Part shown: positions 24,755 through 34,229 of the stretch, piece after piece | Layout of the letters: each line of letters begins with the position of its first letter | How positions within the stretch are numbered: position 1 is the first letter of the stretch | Source: JAAUUE01 sp943370025 | GTDB lineage: Bacteria; Cyanobacteriota; Cyanobacteriia; Cyanobacteriales; JAAUUE01 | Length of the DNA stretch: 64,000 nt | Assembly: GCA_943370025.1 (NCBI GenBank) | Contig: CALRPI020000024.1 | Span: 5,657 to 69,656, forward strand | Direction: 5' to 3' | Translations under genes and position numbers: made by a program | The notes under the pieces: generated by a model | Told to the model about the DNA's origin: nothing | What the model saw: the letters and a program-made list of their open reading frames with translations, nothing else | The model's database searches: none

Positions 24755-25669
24755 TTAACCTCCAAACTCACTGGCACTTAAGAATGACTCTCCTGTCTGT
24801 GATGCATGGCGCTTCAGTCGATCAATAACATCTGCAAAGTTCATAATGCCTCCTAAAACCAAATATAGATGCCCATGATCAAGAAGGAGTAATGGAGTCC
24901 TATCACTAGATGCTTCTCTAGTAGCTACAGAAGAATAGCCAGAAATAGATACTATGATTCCCATCGTATTATCTGCTTTTGTGACTACTTTTTTATAGAA
25001 AATATCAATATCATTTGCATCAGCTTGTTGAGATGTAAACTTTAATTCAACAAGAAATGTTGTGTCTTTTACAGTAATTGAACCATCAATTTGTCTACCA
25101 TTCTGAACATAGGGTTTCCGATGAATGATTTCAAAAAACCTCATTAGATCATAAAACCAATCTTGAAATTTGTACCCTGCCCTTTGGGTTCCAACTTCTT
25201 TCCCAAGCTCATTCAACCTATCGCTAAGTTTTTGCAAGCTTTGTCGTGACTCTGCAATTTTTTCTTGATACTCCTTGAAACGCTTTTGAGATTCTTCTTT
25301 AGATATTTGTTGCTCAATTTCTTCTTGTTGTTTTTTGTGGAAAGATTTTAACCTTTCAACAGCAATATAAGCATCTCGTATCTTGTCTTCGCTATCTTCC
25401 CAGTTATTTAGGTCTGGAAAAGTTGTTTGCTCCATCAGGGAATAAGCTATCTTAAGAACAACTTGTTGTCCCATATCAGATTCATGAAGTTTTGGAAGTA
25501 GTCTATCTAGAAAATCTCTTTTTGTTTCATCCTCATTCCATGTCGCTAACAATGTCTCAGAAATGCCACATTGTATTAAGAAATTTCTCAATGCTCGTTT
25601 TCTCCAAAACGATTTTAAGGCTGCATCTGAGATTAGCTGTGAGAAGTGAGGTGTAAGTCTTAATTGCAT
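24755..25669 (-). CDS. Restriction-endonuclease-like protein with a coiled coil
   Basis: A 304-residue AT-rich gene. Residues 1-100 are helical. Residues about 105-160 form a charged coiled coil (KKQQEEIEQQISKEESQKRF). The C-terminal part has GYKFQDWFYDLMRFFEI, then RQIDGSITVKDTTFLVELKF, which fits the D-x(n)-E-x-K core of a PD-(D/E)XK nuclease of the Mrr/type IV class. A role in restricting foreign DNA is plausible but no methylase, helicase or other defence gene is adjacent. It has its own promoter region. Confidence 0.65.
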   Translation of the reverse strand: MQLRLTPHFSQLISDAALKSFWRKRALRNFLIQCGISETLLATWNEDETKRDFLDRLLPKLHESDMGQQVVLKIAYSLMEQTTFPDLNNWEDSEDKIRDAYIAVERLKSFHKKQQEEIEQQISKEESQKRFKEYQEKIAESRQSLQKLSDRLNELGKEVGTQRAGYKFQDWFYDLMRFFEIIHRKPYVQNGRQIDGSITVKDTTFLVELKFTSQQADANDIDIFYKKVVTKADNTMGIIVSISGYSSVATREASSDRTPLLLLDHGHLYLVLGGIMNFADVIDRLKRHASQTGESFLSASEFGG

Positions 25670-25993
25670 GTTGGCAGGTTTATAGAAAATAGCAAATTCC
25701 TTAATAACTTAACTTATGAAACATCTTATTCGTCTAGAAATACTGATTTATGACTTCTGCTAAGGTTTCGCTATCAAAAAGCAAGTCTAAAATGATGAAT
25801 TACTTAAAAATGAAAGTGGTTTAATTAAAGTATTATACAGAACGTTTCTGTCTAATATCACAACTCTGTGTGATTAGGTGGAAAGATTCAGCCTAATCAC
25901 TCCAAAGGTCGATCGCTTAACATCTTCTACAAATACCAAACAATTTCACCCACCGCAGGCGGATGAAATCATTTAACATCGCTAATACAACTT
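25670..25993. other. Gene-free stretch of 324 bases
   Basis: AT-rich DNA between the nuclease-like gene and the next minus-strand gene. The only structure I see is AATTTCACCCACCGCAGGCG with a weakly complementary GGATGAAATC (25943-25975), similar to the hairpin of the D element at 20648. Confidence 0.5.
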
Positions 25994-26881
25994 CTAGATT
26001 TCAGCAAAAGCTCTTTCTGTGAGTCTTCTGGCTAGAGTTTGTGCTCCGGTGTGGTAGTAGTAATTGGTAGAAACATCAAGGAAAGCACCGAGGTATTCTA
26101 GTTTATCCTTGGAGATTTCGATGAAACTAGCCAAATTATTAACTACATTTTCTGGAGTCAAACCGTGGGAACTGACAAAGCCATTCATCCAGCCCGTTGC
26201 TGATTCAAAACTCTGGGTGACAAAGCTGAGTTGTCCAGCAGAGTTACCACCGGGAATCAGTTCTCCTACACTCTTGAAGATAGGATTACTACCCAAATCT
26301 GAAGGACTTAGACCCTTGAGAGTTTCTAGACCCTTGAGGGCAAAATCGGGACCGAGGGGAATCAAGCCATCAAAGCAGACTAGCGCTGCCATCCGCATTA
26401 AGGATTCACCGCTATAGTCTCCAAGGGAACCAATGAAATCACCAATGCTATCACCGGGGATGCCGTTGATTTGGCAAAATGCCACCAACTCTACTACTAG
26501 CTTGATGCAGAGGTCGATACTTTGGGATTTCTCGGGCTTAGGGGTCAGGTTGCTCAGGAAACCTAGGAAAGATACATCTTGACCAATCTTCCCAGCTAGG
26601 GCGGCGGCTCCAAGGGCACTAGAGGCACTGTCTACGGTTTCGTAGAGCCACATCGCTCGTTGATAGCCTTGGGACTTGTCGTTGTAGAGATGCACCGCTC
26701 GATCGCCAATCTGCTGAATCAAACTATCATCACTTTCCCCAGTGACTAGCTTAATCGTGTTTTCAAACCCCACCGGGTTAGTCCACTGACCGGGAATAAT
26801 AAAATCTAAGGACTTGAGAGACATTACGGTTAAACCACCAGTAGGTAGTTCATCAACAATCTGAAAAATTGATTTACTCAT
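25994..26881 (-). CDS. Conserved hypothetical protein, mainly helical
   Basis: A 295-residue protein with no signal peptide and mainly amphipathic helices; hydrophobic patches such as SALGAAALAGKIG are too short for clear membrane spans. It is rich in small residues (SSALGAAALAGKIG, GDSIGDFIGSLGDYSG). I do not recognise a family; the well-behaved codon use and a clean start near an AGGAGCCTTAAGC ribosome site support a real gene. It is 51 bases downstream of the start of the intergenic space after a lipoprotein gene on the same strand, so the two may form a unit. Confidence 0.75.
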   Translation of the reverse strand: MSKSIFQIVDELPTGGLTVMSLKSLDFIIPGQWTNPVGFENTIKLVTGESDDSLIQQIGDRAVHLYNDKSQGYQRAMWLYETVDSASSALGAAALAGKIGQDVSFLGFLSNLTPKPEKSQSIDLCIKLVVELVAFCQINGIPGDSIGDFIGSLGDYSGESLMRMAALVCFDGLIPLGPDFALKGLETLKGLSPSDLGSNPIFKSVGELIPGGNSAGQLSFVTQSFESATGWMNGFVSSHGLTPENVVNNLASFIEISKDKLEYLGAFLDVSTNYYYHTGAQTLARRLTERAFAEI

Positions 26882-26932
26882 GCTTAAGGCTCCTAACTTT
26901 TTTCCTGATGTTTATAAGGCACAACTAAATAA

Positions 26933-27445
26933 CTACTTAACTTTGGATAACCCGGCAAGGTCAAACTTCCCTAGCCAAGTCTCTCGATCGCTCTCGGTAA
27001 AAGAAGCATCCTTAGACATAGCCTTAACTTGGTAGCGATCGGCAACTAAAACTGCTGTAGCAGTGGAGCCTTGAGTTACAGAAGGATAGCCACTGATCTT
27101 TTTGGTGCTTTGCTTAAACTTCGCCGCCGCATCGGGGGTGCTAATGGTGTCAGAAATTGACAACATAGCTACAGTCTTATCACCCTTGTTCAGCTTTGCT
27201 TCTGAAAAGCCTTTTTTCTCTTGAGTGTAAACTCTGGTGAAACCATTTCCGGGTTGAGGGAAAAACTTATTGAAACTAGCTCCTTGGGTAGCATCTTTTG
27301 CCACAGCAGGAGTAGCCTTAGACCCAGTACTTTCCTGTTGGGCTTGATCAAAACGGGAAGGTGGATTAGCAGCACAACCGCCAATAATCACGAATAATAT
27401 AAGTAATAGAGGGGCGATCGCTCGCCGCCAACGTTGCGTATTCAT
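26933..27445 (-). CDS. Predicted lipoprotein
   Basis: A 170-residue protein with a lipoprotein signal: basic start MNTQRWRRAIA, hydrophobic LLLILFVIIGG and a lipobox ending in Cys24. The mature part is a small beta-rich domain (FTRVYTQEKKGFSEAKLNKG, TVAMLSISDTISTP). No family is recognised. It should be anchored to a membrane facing the periplasm. It lies upstream of the conserved gene at 25994-26881 in the same direction. Confidence 0.8.
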   Translation of the reverse strand: MNTQRWRRAIAPLLLILFVIIGGCAANPPSRFDQAQQESTGSKATPAVAKDATQGASFNKFFPQPGNGFTRVYTQEKKGFSEAKLNKGDKTVAMLSISDTISTPDAAAKFKQSTKKISGYPSVTQGSTATAVLVADRYQVKAMSKDASFTESDRETWLGKFDLAGLSKVK

Positions 27446-27603
27446 TGCCTAGCTCCTAAAAATCTGATGTTTACTTGAGGTTTACTCTTGAGGTTTATCT
27501 GCCAATTCTCGGTTCCAGTCTAGCAATTTTCCCGGTGGTTTATTCTTTGTTAAGAGTCGGTAATAACAACTAAATAAGGGGGGGATTTCCCTACACTGAA
27601 AAC

Positions 27604-28845
27604 ATGAGAATCATTATCTATTCCTATAATTACTACCCAGAACCAATTGGCATCGCCCCGCTGATGACAGAATTGGCTGAGGGTTTAGTAAAGCGGGGTC
27701 ATGAAGTTAGAGTAGTCACCGGAATGCCCAATTATCCAGAGCGGAAGATTTATCCCGGCTATCAGGGTAAGTTATATATGACAGAGCTAAGAAATGGGGT
27801 AGCAATTCAACGTAGTTATGTGCTGGTTCGTCCCCGCCCAAATCTCTTAGAAAGAATAGTTTTAGACGCTAGTTTTGTTGTTAGTAGCTTTATCCATGCT
27901 CTGAGGGGTAAACGCCCAGATGTGGTTTTTTTAACTTCTCCTCCCCTGCCGATCGCCGTCTCCGCCGCCCTCCTTGGCTGGCTACACCGATGTCCAGTGA
28001 TTCTCAACCTCCAAGATATTATTCCCGAAGCTGCTATCCATGTGGGCTTACTTAAAAATAAAAAACTGATTTGGGTCTTTGAAGGCTTAGAAAAATTTGC
28101 CTATCGCACCGCCACAAAAATCAGTATTATTGCCGATCAATTTGCCCAAAACTTAATTAATAAAGGGGTTCCCGCCAAAAAACTGATCACTATTCCCAAC
28201 TGGGTCGATACAGATCTGATCCGCCCCCTCCCCAATGAAAATAGCTATTTTCGGACTAATTACCAACTAGAGGGGAAATTTGTCTTGATGTATAGCGGCA
28301 ACATTGGGCTGACTCAAGGTCTAGAAACCGTAGTTAAGGCAGCAAAATTATTAGTCCATGTCCCTGACTTGATGGTGGTAATTGTCGGTGAGGAGAAGGC
28401 GATCGGTAGGCTTCAGAAATTTGCCAAGGATCTGGGGGCAAACAATGTCGTGGTTGCTCCTTTCCAGCCTAGGGAGAAGTTGCCAGAAATGTTGGCAGCG
28501 ATGGATGTGGGTTTAGTGATCCAAAAACAAAATGTGATTGCTTTTAATTTGCCCTCTAAGATCCAACCAATTTTAGCTAGTGGTAGGCCAATTATTGCCT
28601 CGGTGCCCTTGAATGGCACAGCCGCCGATGTGGTGCGATCGAGCGGCGGTGGTTTAGTCGTTCCCCCAGAGGATGTCAATGCTCTGGCGGGGGCAATGTG
28701 GGAGCTTTACAAGGATCGAGAGAAGGCTAAGCACTTAGGAGAAAGTGGCAGGACGTATGCTCTCAAGAATTACTCTTTTCAACAAGCCTTGGATACCTAC
28801 GAGAGCTTATTTCTGCTAGTCCAACAGCAGAAGAAACCTAAATGA
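27604..28845 (+). CDS. Glycosyltransferase family 4 (WcaI-like)
   Basis: A 413-residue GT-B glycosyltransferase. The N-terminal domain begins MRIIIYSYNYYPEPIGIAPL, the typical WcaI/WbuB start. The nucleotide-sugar side has NWVDTDLIRP, GNIGLTQGLETV and PEDVNALAGAM. It probably adds a sugar in exopolysaccharide or lipopolysaccharide synthesis, but no polysaccharide cluster is adjacent; a GT-C membrane enzyme is 500 bp downstream on the other strand. Confidence 0.9.
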   Translation: MRIIIYSYNYYPEPIGIAPLMTELAEGLVKRGHEVRVVTGMPNYPERKIYPGYQGKLYMTELRNGVAIQRSYVLVRPRPNLLERIVLDASFVVSSFIHALRGKRPDVVFLTSPPLPIAVSAALLGWLHRCPVILNLQDIIPEAAIHVGLLKNKKLIWVFEGLEKFAYRTATKISIIADQFAQNLINKGVPAKKLITIPNWVDTDLIRPLPNENSYFRTNYQLEGKFVLMYSGNIGLTQGLETVVKAAKLLVHVPDLMVVIVGEEKAIGRLQKFAKDLGANNVVVAPFQPREKLPEMLAAMDVGLVIQKQNVIAFNLPSKIQPILASGRPIIASVPLNGTAADVVRSSGGGLVVPPEDVNALAGAMWELYKDREKAKHLGESGRTYALKNYSFQQALDTYESLFLLVQQQKKPK

Positions 28846-28923
28846 TTTTACCTGTGCTGAAGGTGGGTAAAAACATCTGCCATAGGAATTCCAGTTTGTA
28901 TTAAACCTGATTGCCAAAGAAAA

Positions 28924-28952
28924 CAACCCGGTTTCCCAAAGAAACTGGGTTG
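28924..28952. repeat. Hairpin CAACCCGGTTTC/GAAACTGGGTTG
   Basis: A 12-bp stem with one G-T pair and the loop CCAAA lies 79 bases after the glycosyltransferase stop. It may act as its terminator. The rest of 28846-29126 holds no gene I can support. Confidence 0.5.
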
Positions 28953-29126
28953 CGATCGACAAAGCTATCGGTCAACACTATTTTAAGAACACAAGTTGAT
29001 TATTGTGACTTTCTAGACACATTTTTAGAAGTATTATCTCTCCAAGAAGAATTTGGTAATATATTTAGCCAAATGGTTGACATTTACCTGAAGGAATGGC
29101 TATTATAGTCAAGGTGTTGGAAGTAC

Positions 29127-29199
29127 GCCCCCATCGTCTAGAGGCCTAGGACACCTCCCTTTCACGGAGGCGACGGGGATTCGAATTCCCCTGGGGGTA
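29127..29199 (+). tRNA. trnE: tRNA-Glu (anticodon UUC)
   Basis: A 73-base cloverleaf. The acceptor stem is GCCCCCA/TGGGGGT, the anticodon loop CTTTCAC gives UUC, and the T arm is GGGGATTCGAATTCCCC. CCA is not encoded. In cyanobacteria this tRNA also supplies glutamate for tetrapyrrole synthesis. Confidence 0.97.
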
Positions 29200-29222
29200 C
29201 TAAAAACCTTAGAGATAATTCG

Positions 29223-29252
29223 TGCTCGTCTTTACCTAGAGACGAGCATTTT
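29223..29252 (+). terminator. Terminator after tRNA-Glu
   Basis: Stem TGCTCGTCT (29223-29231) and AGACGAGCA (29240-29248) followed by TTTT. Confidence 0.75.
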
Positions 29253-29280
29253 GCATCCGAATAGCCCGAAAAAAAGCAAA

Positions 29281-29310
29281 AATATCCCCCGCACTGCGGG
29301 GGATATTTTT
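29281..29310. terminator. Probable bidirectional terminator
   Basis: AATATCCCCCGCA and TGCGGGGGATATT pair perfectly around a single base. The right side runs into TTTTTGCC and the left side into AAAAAGC, so both the tRNA and the opposing membrane glycosyltransferase gene could end here. Confidence 0.7.
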
Positions 29311-29315
29311 GCCGA

Positions 29316-30974
29316 TTAAGAGCATTTACGAATAATGGCTAGGGCTGTATTCCGGCGAGTTACTTGATGGACGATCGGACACTCCTGCAACCGATATTGA
29401 TTTTTCCAGCGGAACCAGCTTAAGTAATAAAATGGTCTAGTCAACTTATGTTCATTTTCTTCATAGCTCACAACTTCAAATCCCGGTGCAGCATAAAACC
29501 GAGCCGAATTAGGTATGCCACCAATCACTACTTTGCTGCCAGCATCCCCATGCTGATTAATCCATTCCATGCCTTCTCGCAAGCTCAAACCTAATACTTC
29601 TAAGTCAAATTGGTTTGGAGTGGCTTCGATACCGCCGGAGATCCGATTAATGTAAGCATACTGGTAGGGATGCAGGCTGATCATCTCAACAATAATCCCG
29701 GTGTAGATAACTATAACTAACCCGACCAAAAACTGTTTTTGACGCTTAGTGACTAAGATTTGATAAAGCCAGATAATTGCTATTGCAGTAATTGCCACAA
29801 TGCCGGGAGTAATGAATAGAAAATGACGCATTCCATCATAGATCGGAGATCTCCTGAGCACGGCAAAAAGAGGTAAAAATAATACCTGCCACCAAACCAT
29901 CATCACACAGGCTTTCTGTAGGATGGAAAGTTTTTTGTAGCGGACAATGATCCAAGTGGAACCCGCCACAAACCCCAGATGAAATATAACAGGCATTGCC
30001 ATGAAGATCCACGTTAACAAGTAACCCCTAGGAATTTTCTGAATGGGAAAATCCCAGCCGCGAAATAGCACTGTAATCTGGAGACGATGGCTAGAAAGAT
30101 AATCTAGAGTTTCAAAAAAACCGGCGATCGGATTTCCCCAAAAAGCTGGATAACAAATACTATGAACCACTGCCCAAGCAATTACTAGGAATGCATATAA
30201 TCCAAGGAAATTAATCAATAATTGCTTTTTTCTGCCTTGCTCCCACCAAATCAATAAATAGCTAGCCAAGAAGAAAAAGAGAATCAAAAAAGCTCCAATT
30301 CTTACTCCAGAAGTTAATCCTAGAAGAATGCCATATAGAATGGTGTAGTTTGTGGCTTTATTATTTCCTATTTTAGCTTCTTGGTCTGGCTGGAAATAAA
30401 AGTTAATTAAATAAGCTCCCATCAGACTAGACAGGGTAAAAACAGCCGTAAAAGGAGCATCTTTAGGATTAAAAAAACTATGCCCCCAGTGAATTGGCAT
30501 CACCGCCAAACTCAAAGCTCCAAACCAAGCATACTCAGCCCCACAAAAGATACTCACAATTCCGGCTACTGCTAAATAAGTAATCCCAGAGAAAATAAAG
30601 GTTACGTAATGCTTAACTTGTATTCTGTCTTTTAAGGCTTTATTTCTACTAGCTTCACTATCTAATTGTTGAGCATAGTCTAGACTCTTGAAAGAGAACC
30701 CGTGGACAACAAATTCCTTGGCTTGGAAAACCGTTTCTGACAATACATTGAATACAGTACCAAAGTATTTCAAGTCTCCCGGTATCGGTGTTCTATTAGC
30801 AATCCATTCTAGATTGCGGCGCACCATGGCAACTTCCGTACCTTCATCTATGGTGATCCCATATTGGGGAACCAAAGGAAGACCAATTAAAGCAATAACT
30901 AGCATGACTAAGATTAACTTTGCCTTAGCATGGGTTTGTAATTTCTGCCAAGTAGTTTTGATGATTTCCGGCAT
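29316..30974 (-). CDS. Membrane GT-C glycosyltransferase, PMT/ArnT-like
   Basis: A 552-residue polytopic protein with roughly eleven to thirteen hydrophobic segments. An acidic pair near the N-terminus (YGITIDEGTEVAM) sits just after the first helix, where GT-C enzymes keep the catalytic Asp. HWGHSFFNPKDAPFTAVF supplies the second acidic loop. Such enzymes use lipid-linked sugars and act in the membrane; acceptor and sugar are unknown. The gene is alone, ending at the terminator at 29281. Confidence 0.75.
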   Translation of the reverse strand: MPEIIKTTWQKLQTHAKAKLILVMLVIALIGLPLVPQYGITIDEGTEVAMVRRNLEWIANRTPIPGDLKYFGTVFNVLSETVFQAKEFVVHGFSFKSLDYAQQLDSEASRNKALKDRIQVKHYVTFIFSGITYLAVAGIVSIFCGAEYAWFGALSLAVMPIHWGHSFFNPKDAPFTAVFTLSSLMGAYLINFYFQPDQEAKIGNNKATNYTILYGILLGLTSGVRIGAFLILFFFLASYLLIWWEQGRKKQLLINFLGLYAFLVIAWAVVHSICYPAFWGNPIAGFFETLDYLSSHRLQITVLFRGWDFPIQKIPRGYLLTWIFMAMPVIFHLGFVAGSTWIIVRYKKLSILQKACVMMVWWQVLFLPLFAVLRRSPIYDGMRHFLFITPGIVAITAIAIIWLYQILVTKRQKQFLVGLVIVIYTGIIVEMISLHPYQYAYINRISGGIEATPNQFDLEVLGLSLREGMEWINQHGDAGSKVVIGGIPNSARFYAAPGFEVVSYEENEHKLTRPFYYLSWFRWKNQYRLQECPIVHQVTRRNTALAIIRKCS

Positions 30975-31063
30975 AGGATAATTCTCAGATTCAATAGCGG
31001 TGAGGTACTTGTTTCTACTATTTACCGGGATTTTAAATATAAATCAGGCATCTATTTAATCAA

Positions 31064-31172
31064 TACAGAACCTTTCATGTAAATAGAATACTTTGCATTC
31101 TCTAAAACACTGACTAGGCTTTAGTTTGCGTGTGGGCTTCGACTACGCTCAGACCACACGCAAACTACTGTA
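31064..31172. repeat. Family A element, diverged copy 3
   Basis: Begins TACAGAACC and ends CTACTGTA. The distal stem is GTTTGCGTGTGG/CCACACGCAAAC around CTTCGACTACGCTCAG. Compared with the copy at 2258, both arms of the stem have changed together, and the loop is the reverse complement of the CTGAGCGTAGTCGAAG module. Confidence 0.75.
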
Positions 31173-31210
31173 AGTTGCCATAGGCGGCAACTTAAGTTTA
31201 GGCAACTTAT

Positions 31211-31930
31211 TTATCTGAGGATTGCTGTCTTTTGGAGAGTGAATATTTCTTTAATCCCAACTTCCGCGAGATCTAACAGTTGGTTGAGTTGTTGACGGCT
31301 AAAACTTTGATGCTCAGCGGTACCTTGGACTTCAATAAGTTGCAATTGTTCATCCATGACGATATTTAAATCTACATCGACCCCCACATCTTCTAGGTAG
31401 TCTAGGTCAAGCAGGGCTTGATTATCCATTAATCCTACGGATACTGCTCCTACGTTATGGAGAATGGGCGATCGCTCTAGTTCTCCTTGGGCAATTAACT
31501 TATTCACCGCTTCTGTGAGGGCAACAAAACCTCCATTGATGGCAGTGGTGCGAGTCCCGGCATCAGCTTGGATCACGTCGGCATCGATGGTGATTGTCCG
31601 CTCGCCTAGCAGGTTCATATCTAGAGCCGATCGCAAACTCCGCCCAATTAAGCGCTGAATCTCTTGAGTTCTGCCCGAAAGCTTCTGCCACTCCCGTGGG
31701 TGGCGTTGGGGAGTAGCTCCCGGCAGCATTCGGTACTCTGCCGTCAACCAACCCTGCCCTTTTCCTTCTAGAAACTTTGGCACTCCCGCAGAAATACTCA
31801 CCGTACACAAAACTTGGGTATCGCCACATTTGGCTAAAACTGAACCCGTAGGAAAGCGGGTAAAATTTCGGACAAAATCGAGGGGACGAAGTTGATTAAA
31901 TTCTCTATTGTGCGATCGCTGCCAACCCAT
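31211..31930 (-). CDS. rph: Ribonuclease PH
   Basis: A 239-residue phosphorolytic 3'-5' exoribonuclease that trims tRNA 3' ends. Family signatures are present: NFTRFPTGSVLAKCGDTQVL, GKGQGWLTAEYRMLPGAT, SGRTQEIQRLIGRSLR and ADAGTRTTAINGGFVAL. The start at ATG 31930 (MGWQRSHNR) is preceded by GAGGAGAGG; a TTG six codons upstream would place the ribosome site inside the gene. Confidence 0.96.
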   Translation of the reverse strand: MGWQRSHNREFNQLRPLDFVRNFTRFPTGSVLAKCGDTQVLCTVSISAGVPKFLEGKGQGWLTAEYRMLPGATPQRHPREWQKLSGRTQEIQRLIGRSLRSALDMNLLGERTITIDADVIQADAGTRTTAINGGFVALTEAVNKLIAQGELERSPILHNVGAVSVGLMDNQALLDLDYLEDVGVDVDLNIVMDEQLQLIEVQGTAEHQSFSRQQLNQLLDLAEVGIKEIFTLQKTAILR

Positions 31931-32100
31931 AATCAATCCTCTCCTCAAGTATTTTTCAGTAGTTCAATATAAAACTAGGTATCTAATTTAGGACTTATGC
32001 AAATCTTGCTTGCTAACCACGATCATCAGGGGCGTAATACCTTAGCTGCTTTCAACCTAAGGCTATAAAAAATGATAAATATAGGTTTTAGCCAAGTCTT

Positions 32101-32199
32101 GATCCTCCTAAATCCCTGTGCTAACGCACCGCTACACTAGAAAAAAGGGGACTTTAAGAAAATTCTTTTCTCTCTTTTTTAGGGGGGTTAGGGGAGATC
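32101..32199. repeat. Family F repeat, copy 2
   Basis: GATCCTCCTAAATCCC at the left, GGGGTTAGGGGAGATC at the right, with CTAACGCACCGCTACACTAG and AAAAAAGGGG inside. It occupies the middle of the 479-base gap 31931-32409, which has no other gene. A direct repeat ATTGTCTATCAAAA occurs twice at about 32362-32392, just before the next gene. Confidence 0.8.
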
Positions 32200-32409
32200 G
32201 AGGATTAAGCATCAAACATAAGTCTAGGACTAACTTTGACGTTAAATTGGCACCAATGAAGGTTTTGCGCCCCTACTAGAGCTATGATTTTTGTGTAAAT
32301 CCTATAAATATCCGCCACGCTTTTCTAATGCTACCGTTTTCCCTAGGATACACTAGGTAATTGTTGTCTATCAAAATTATTGTCTATCAAAAATTTTGAG
32401 GTAAAGCCC

Positions 32410-33333
32410 ATGCCCCCTTTACTCCGAGAGAGTCTGCCGGATTCTGATGCCACCACCTTAAATTTAGATCAAGAAACCCTAGATCAAGAAGCCTTAGATC
32501 AGGAAATTCTAGAGCAAGAAATCATATTCCTATGGGAGAACGAAGCTGATGATGAACAAATCCTGTATCCCCAAAGTGATGGCAAACCTATGGCTGAAGG
32601 CACTGAGCAATATGACTGGATTGTGATGATCAAAGAGAATCTAGAAATATTGTTTGCCCATAATCCTAAAGTTTTTATTGCTGCTGATCTGCTTTGGTAT
32701 CCCGTTCCAGTGCCTGAAGGAACTCCTGACTCTGAAATTGAACCTCCTAGCGTCAGGTCTCAAGCTCCTGATGTGATGGTGATCTTCGATCGCCCCAAGG
32801 GCAAACGCCGCTCCTATCTTCAGTGGCAAGAAAGAAATATGCCTCCCCAAGTTGTCTTTGAAATTCTTTCCTACAGTAATAGGACTCGCCGGGGACGAAA
32901 GGAACTGCAAACCAAATTTAATTTCTATCAAACCTACGGAGTGGAAGAATATTATATCTATGACCCCAAAACCTCTAATTTGAAGGGTTGGTTGCGGCAA
33001 GGGCAAGAATTACTGCCGATTGCTAGCTTGTCTGGCTGGGTTAGTCCCCGGTTAGGGATTAGGTTTGAGGTGCGATCGAGGCAAGACCTAGAAATTTACT
33101 ACCCCGATGGACGTAAATTTCTCTCATCCATAGAATTATCCTCTCAAGCTGAAATAGCTCAACAGCAGGCTGAAATAGCCCAACGACAGGCTGAAATGGC
33201 TCAACAGCAGGCTCAAGTCACAACTTCTCAACTCCAACAAACTGCCGTGAGACTAGTTCAATCAGGCATGTCTAAACAGCAGGTAGCAGAGATCATGAAT
33301 CTGTCTCAGGAGCAAATTAATACATGGCTGTGA
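32410..33333 (+). CDS. Uma2 family endonuclease-like protein with a C-terminal coiled coil
   Basis: A 307-residue protein. The PD-(D/E)XK-type core has SQAPDVMVIFDRPKG, VVFEILSYSNRTRRGRKELQ and KFNFYQTYGVEEYYIYDP. The C-terminal 80 residues are a Gln/Ala coiled coil with AEIAQQQ-type heptads and a small helix-turn-helix-like end (SKQQVAEIMNLSQEQINTWL). The ATG at 32410, preceded by TTTTGAGG, was chosen over a TTG at 32380. Its last ten bases overlap the start of the sugar permease gene, an unexpected coupling. Confidence 0.88.
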   Translation: MPPLLRESLPDSDATTLNLDQETLDQEALDQEILEQEIIFLWENEADDEQILYPQSDGKPMAEGTEQYDWIVMIKENLEILFAHNPKVFIAADLLWYPVPVPEGTPDSEIEPPSVRSQAPDVMVIFDRPKGKRRSYLQWQERNMPPQVVFEILSYSNRTRRGRKELQTKFNFYQTYGVEEYYIYDPKTSNLKGWLRQGQELLPIASLSGWVSPRLGIRFEVRSRQDLEIYYPDGRKFLSSIELSSQAEIAQQQAEIAQRQAEMAQQQAQVTTSQLQQTAVRLVQSGMSKQQVAEIMNLSQEQINTWL

Positions 33334-34169
33334 ATCAAAACTCATCAACTAAGCTAACTGAGATAAAGCTAATCGATCGCTCCCGCCCCGCCGGGAGTTC
33401 ATTCCCCTTACTACTCCTATTATTTGGAGGGATATTCATAATCCTCTTACCTTTGCTAGTGCCTTTATATTTTTCCTTCACCAATCTAGAGGGGGGATTT
33501 ACTTGGGCAAATTATCAAGAGGCATGGAGTCGGGGTCGGTTCCTATTAGCTTTTGGTAATTCTACCCTTGTCGCCCTAGCTGTCACAGCCTTGCAGATTG
33601 TCACCTCTGCCCTCGCCGGTTATGCCCTCGCTAGATTAAAGTTCCCCGGTAGAAGATTTCTATTATTGCTAATTATTGCCACCCTAGTAATTCCCTTTCA
33701 ACTATTAGTAATTCCTGTTTTTTTAGTATTAAAATGGGGCGGGATGATTAATACCTATTGGGCGTTGATTTTACCCACCGCCGCTAATGGTTTTGGGATT
33801 TTCTTAATGCGGCAATATTTTCAAACCATCCCTGTGGAACTAGAAGATGCAGCAGCCTTGGATGGGGCAAATCCGTGGCAAATTCTTTGGTATATTCTAT
33901 TGCCCCTCGCCCGCCCTGCCCTTGTGACCTTATTTCTGTTTACTTTTATTGGGGAATGGAATGATTTATTTAAACCTTTAGTATTTACCACTCGTCCAGA
34001 ATTACGCACCGTCCAGTTGGCTCTAGCAGAGTTGCAGGAACAATTCACTAATAATTGGCAACTCCTGATGGCGGGGGTGGCAATCGCAACTATTCCCGTC
34101 GTCATTTTATTTATTTTTGGGCAACGTCAATTTATTCGAGGTATTGCCACTACAGGCATCAAAAATTAG
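33324..34169 (+). CDS. Carbohydrate ABC transporter permease (MalG/UgpE type)
   Basis: A 281-residue inner membrane permease with six hydrophobic segments. The ABC-coupling EAA loop is clear: EDAAALDGANPWQILWYILL. It would pair with a MalF-type permease, a periplasmic binding protein and an ATPase, none of which is in the window. The start codon ATG at 33324 lies inside the Uma2 stop region, so translation is probably coupled. The substrate is unknown; sugars or glucosylglycerol are family possibilities. Confidence 0.92.
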   Translation: MAVNQNSSTKLTEIKLIDRSRPAGSSFPLLLLLFGGIFIILLPLLVPLYFSFTNLEGGFTWANYQEAWSRGRFLLAFGNSTLVALAVTALQIVTSALAGYALARLKFPGRRFLLLLIIATLVIPFQLLVIPVFLVLKWGGMINTYWALILPTAANGFGIFLMRQYFQTIPVELEDAAALDGANPWQILWYILLPLARPALVTLFLFTFIGEWNDLFKPLVFTTRPELRTVQLALAELQEQFTNNWQLLMAGVAIATIPVVILFIFGQRQFIRGIATTGIKN

Positions 34170-34229
34170 GTTGCCAGATCATCTTGAGATCATTGCTCAA
34201 CCATTAGACTCTCCTCAATTAGATAAAAA

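Noticed and set aside
28911..29108. 65-codon plus-strand frame before tRNA-Glu
   Set aside because: It begins inside a repeat hairpin, lacks a ribosome site, and has no recognisable family.
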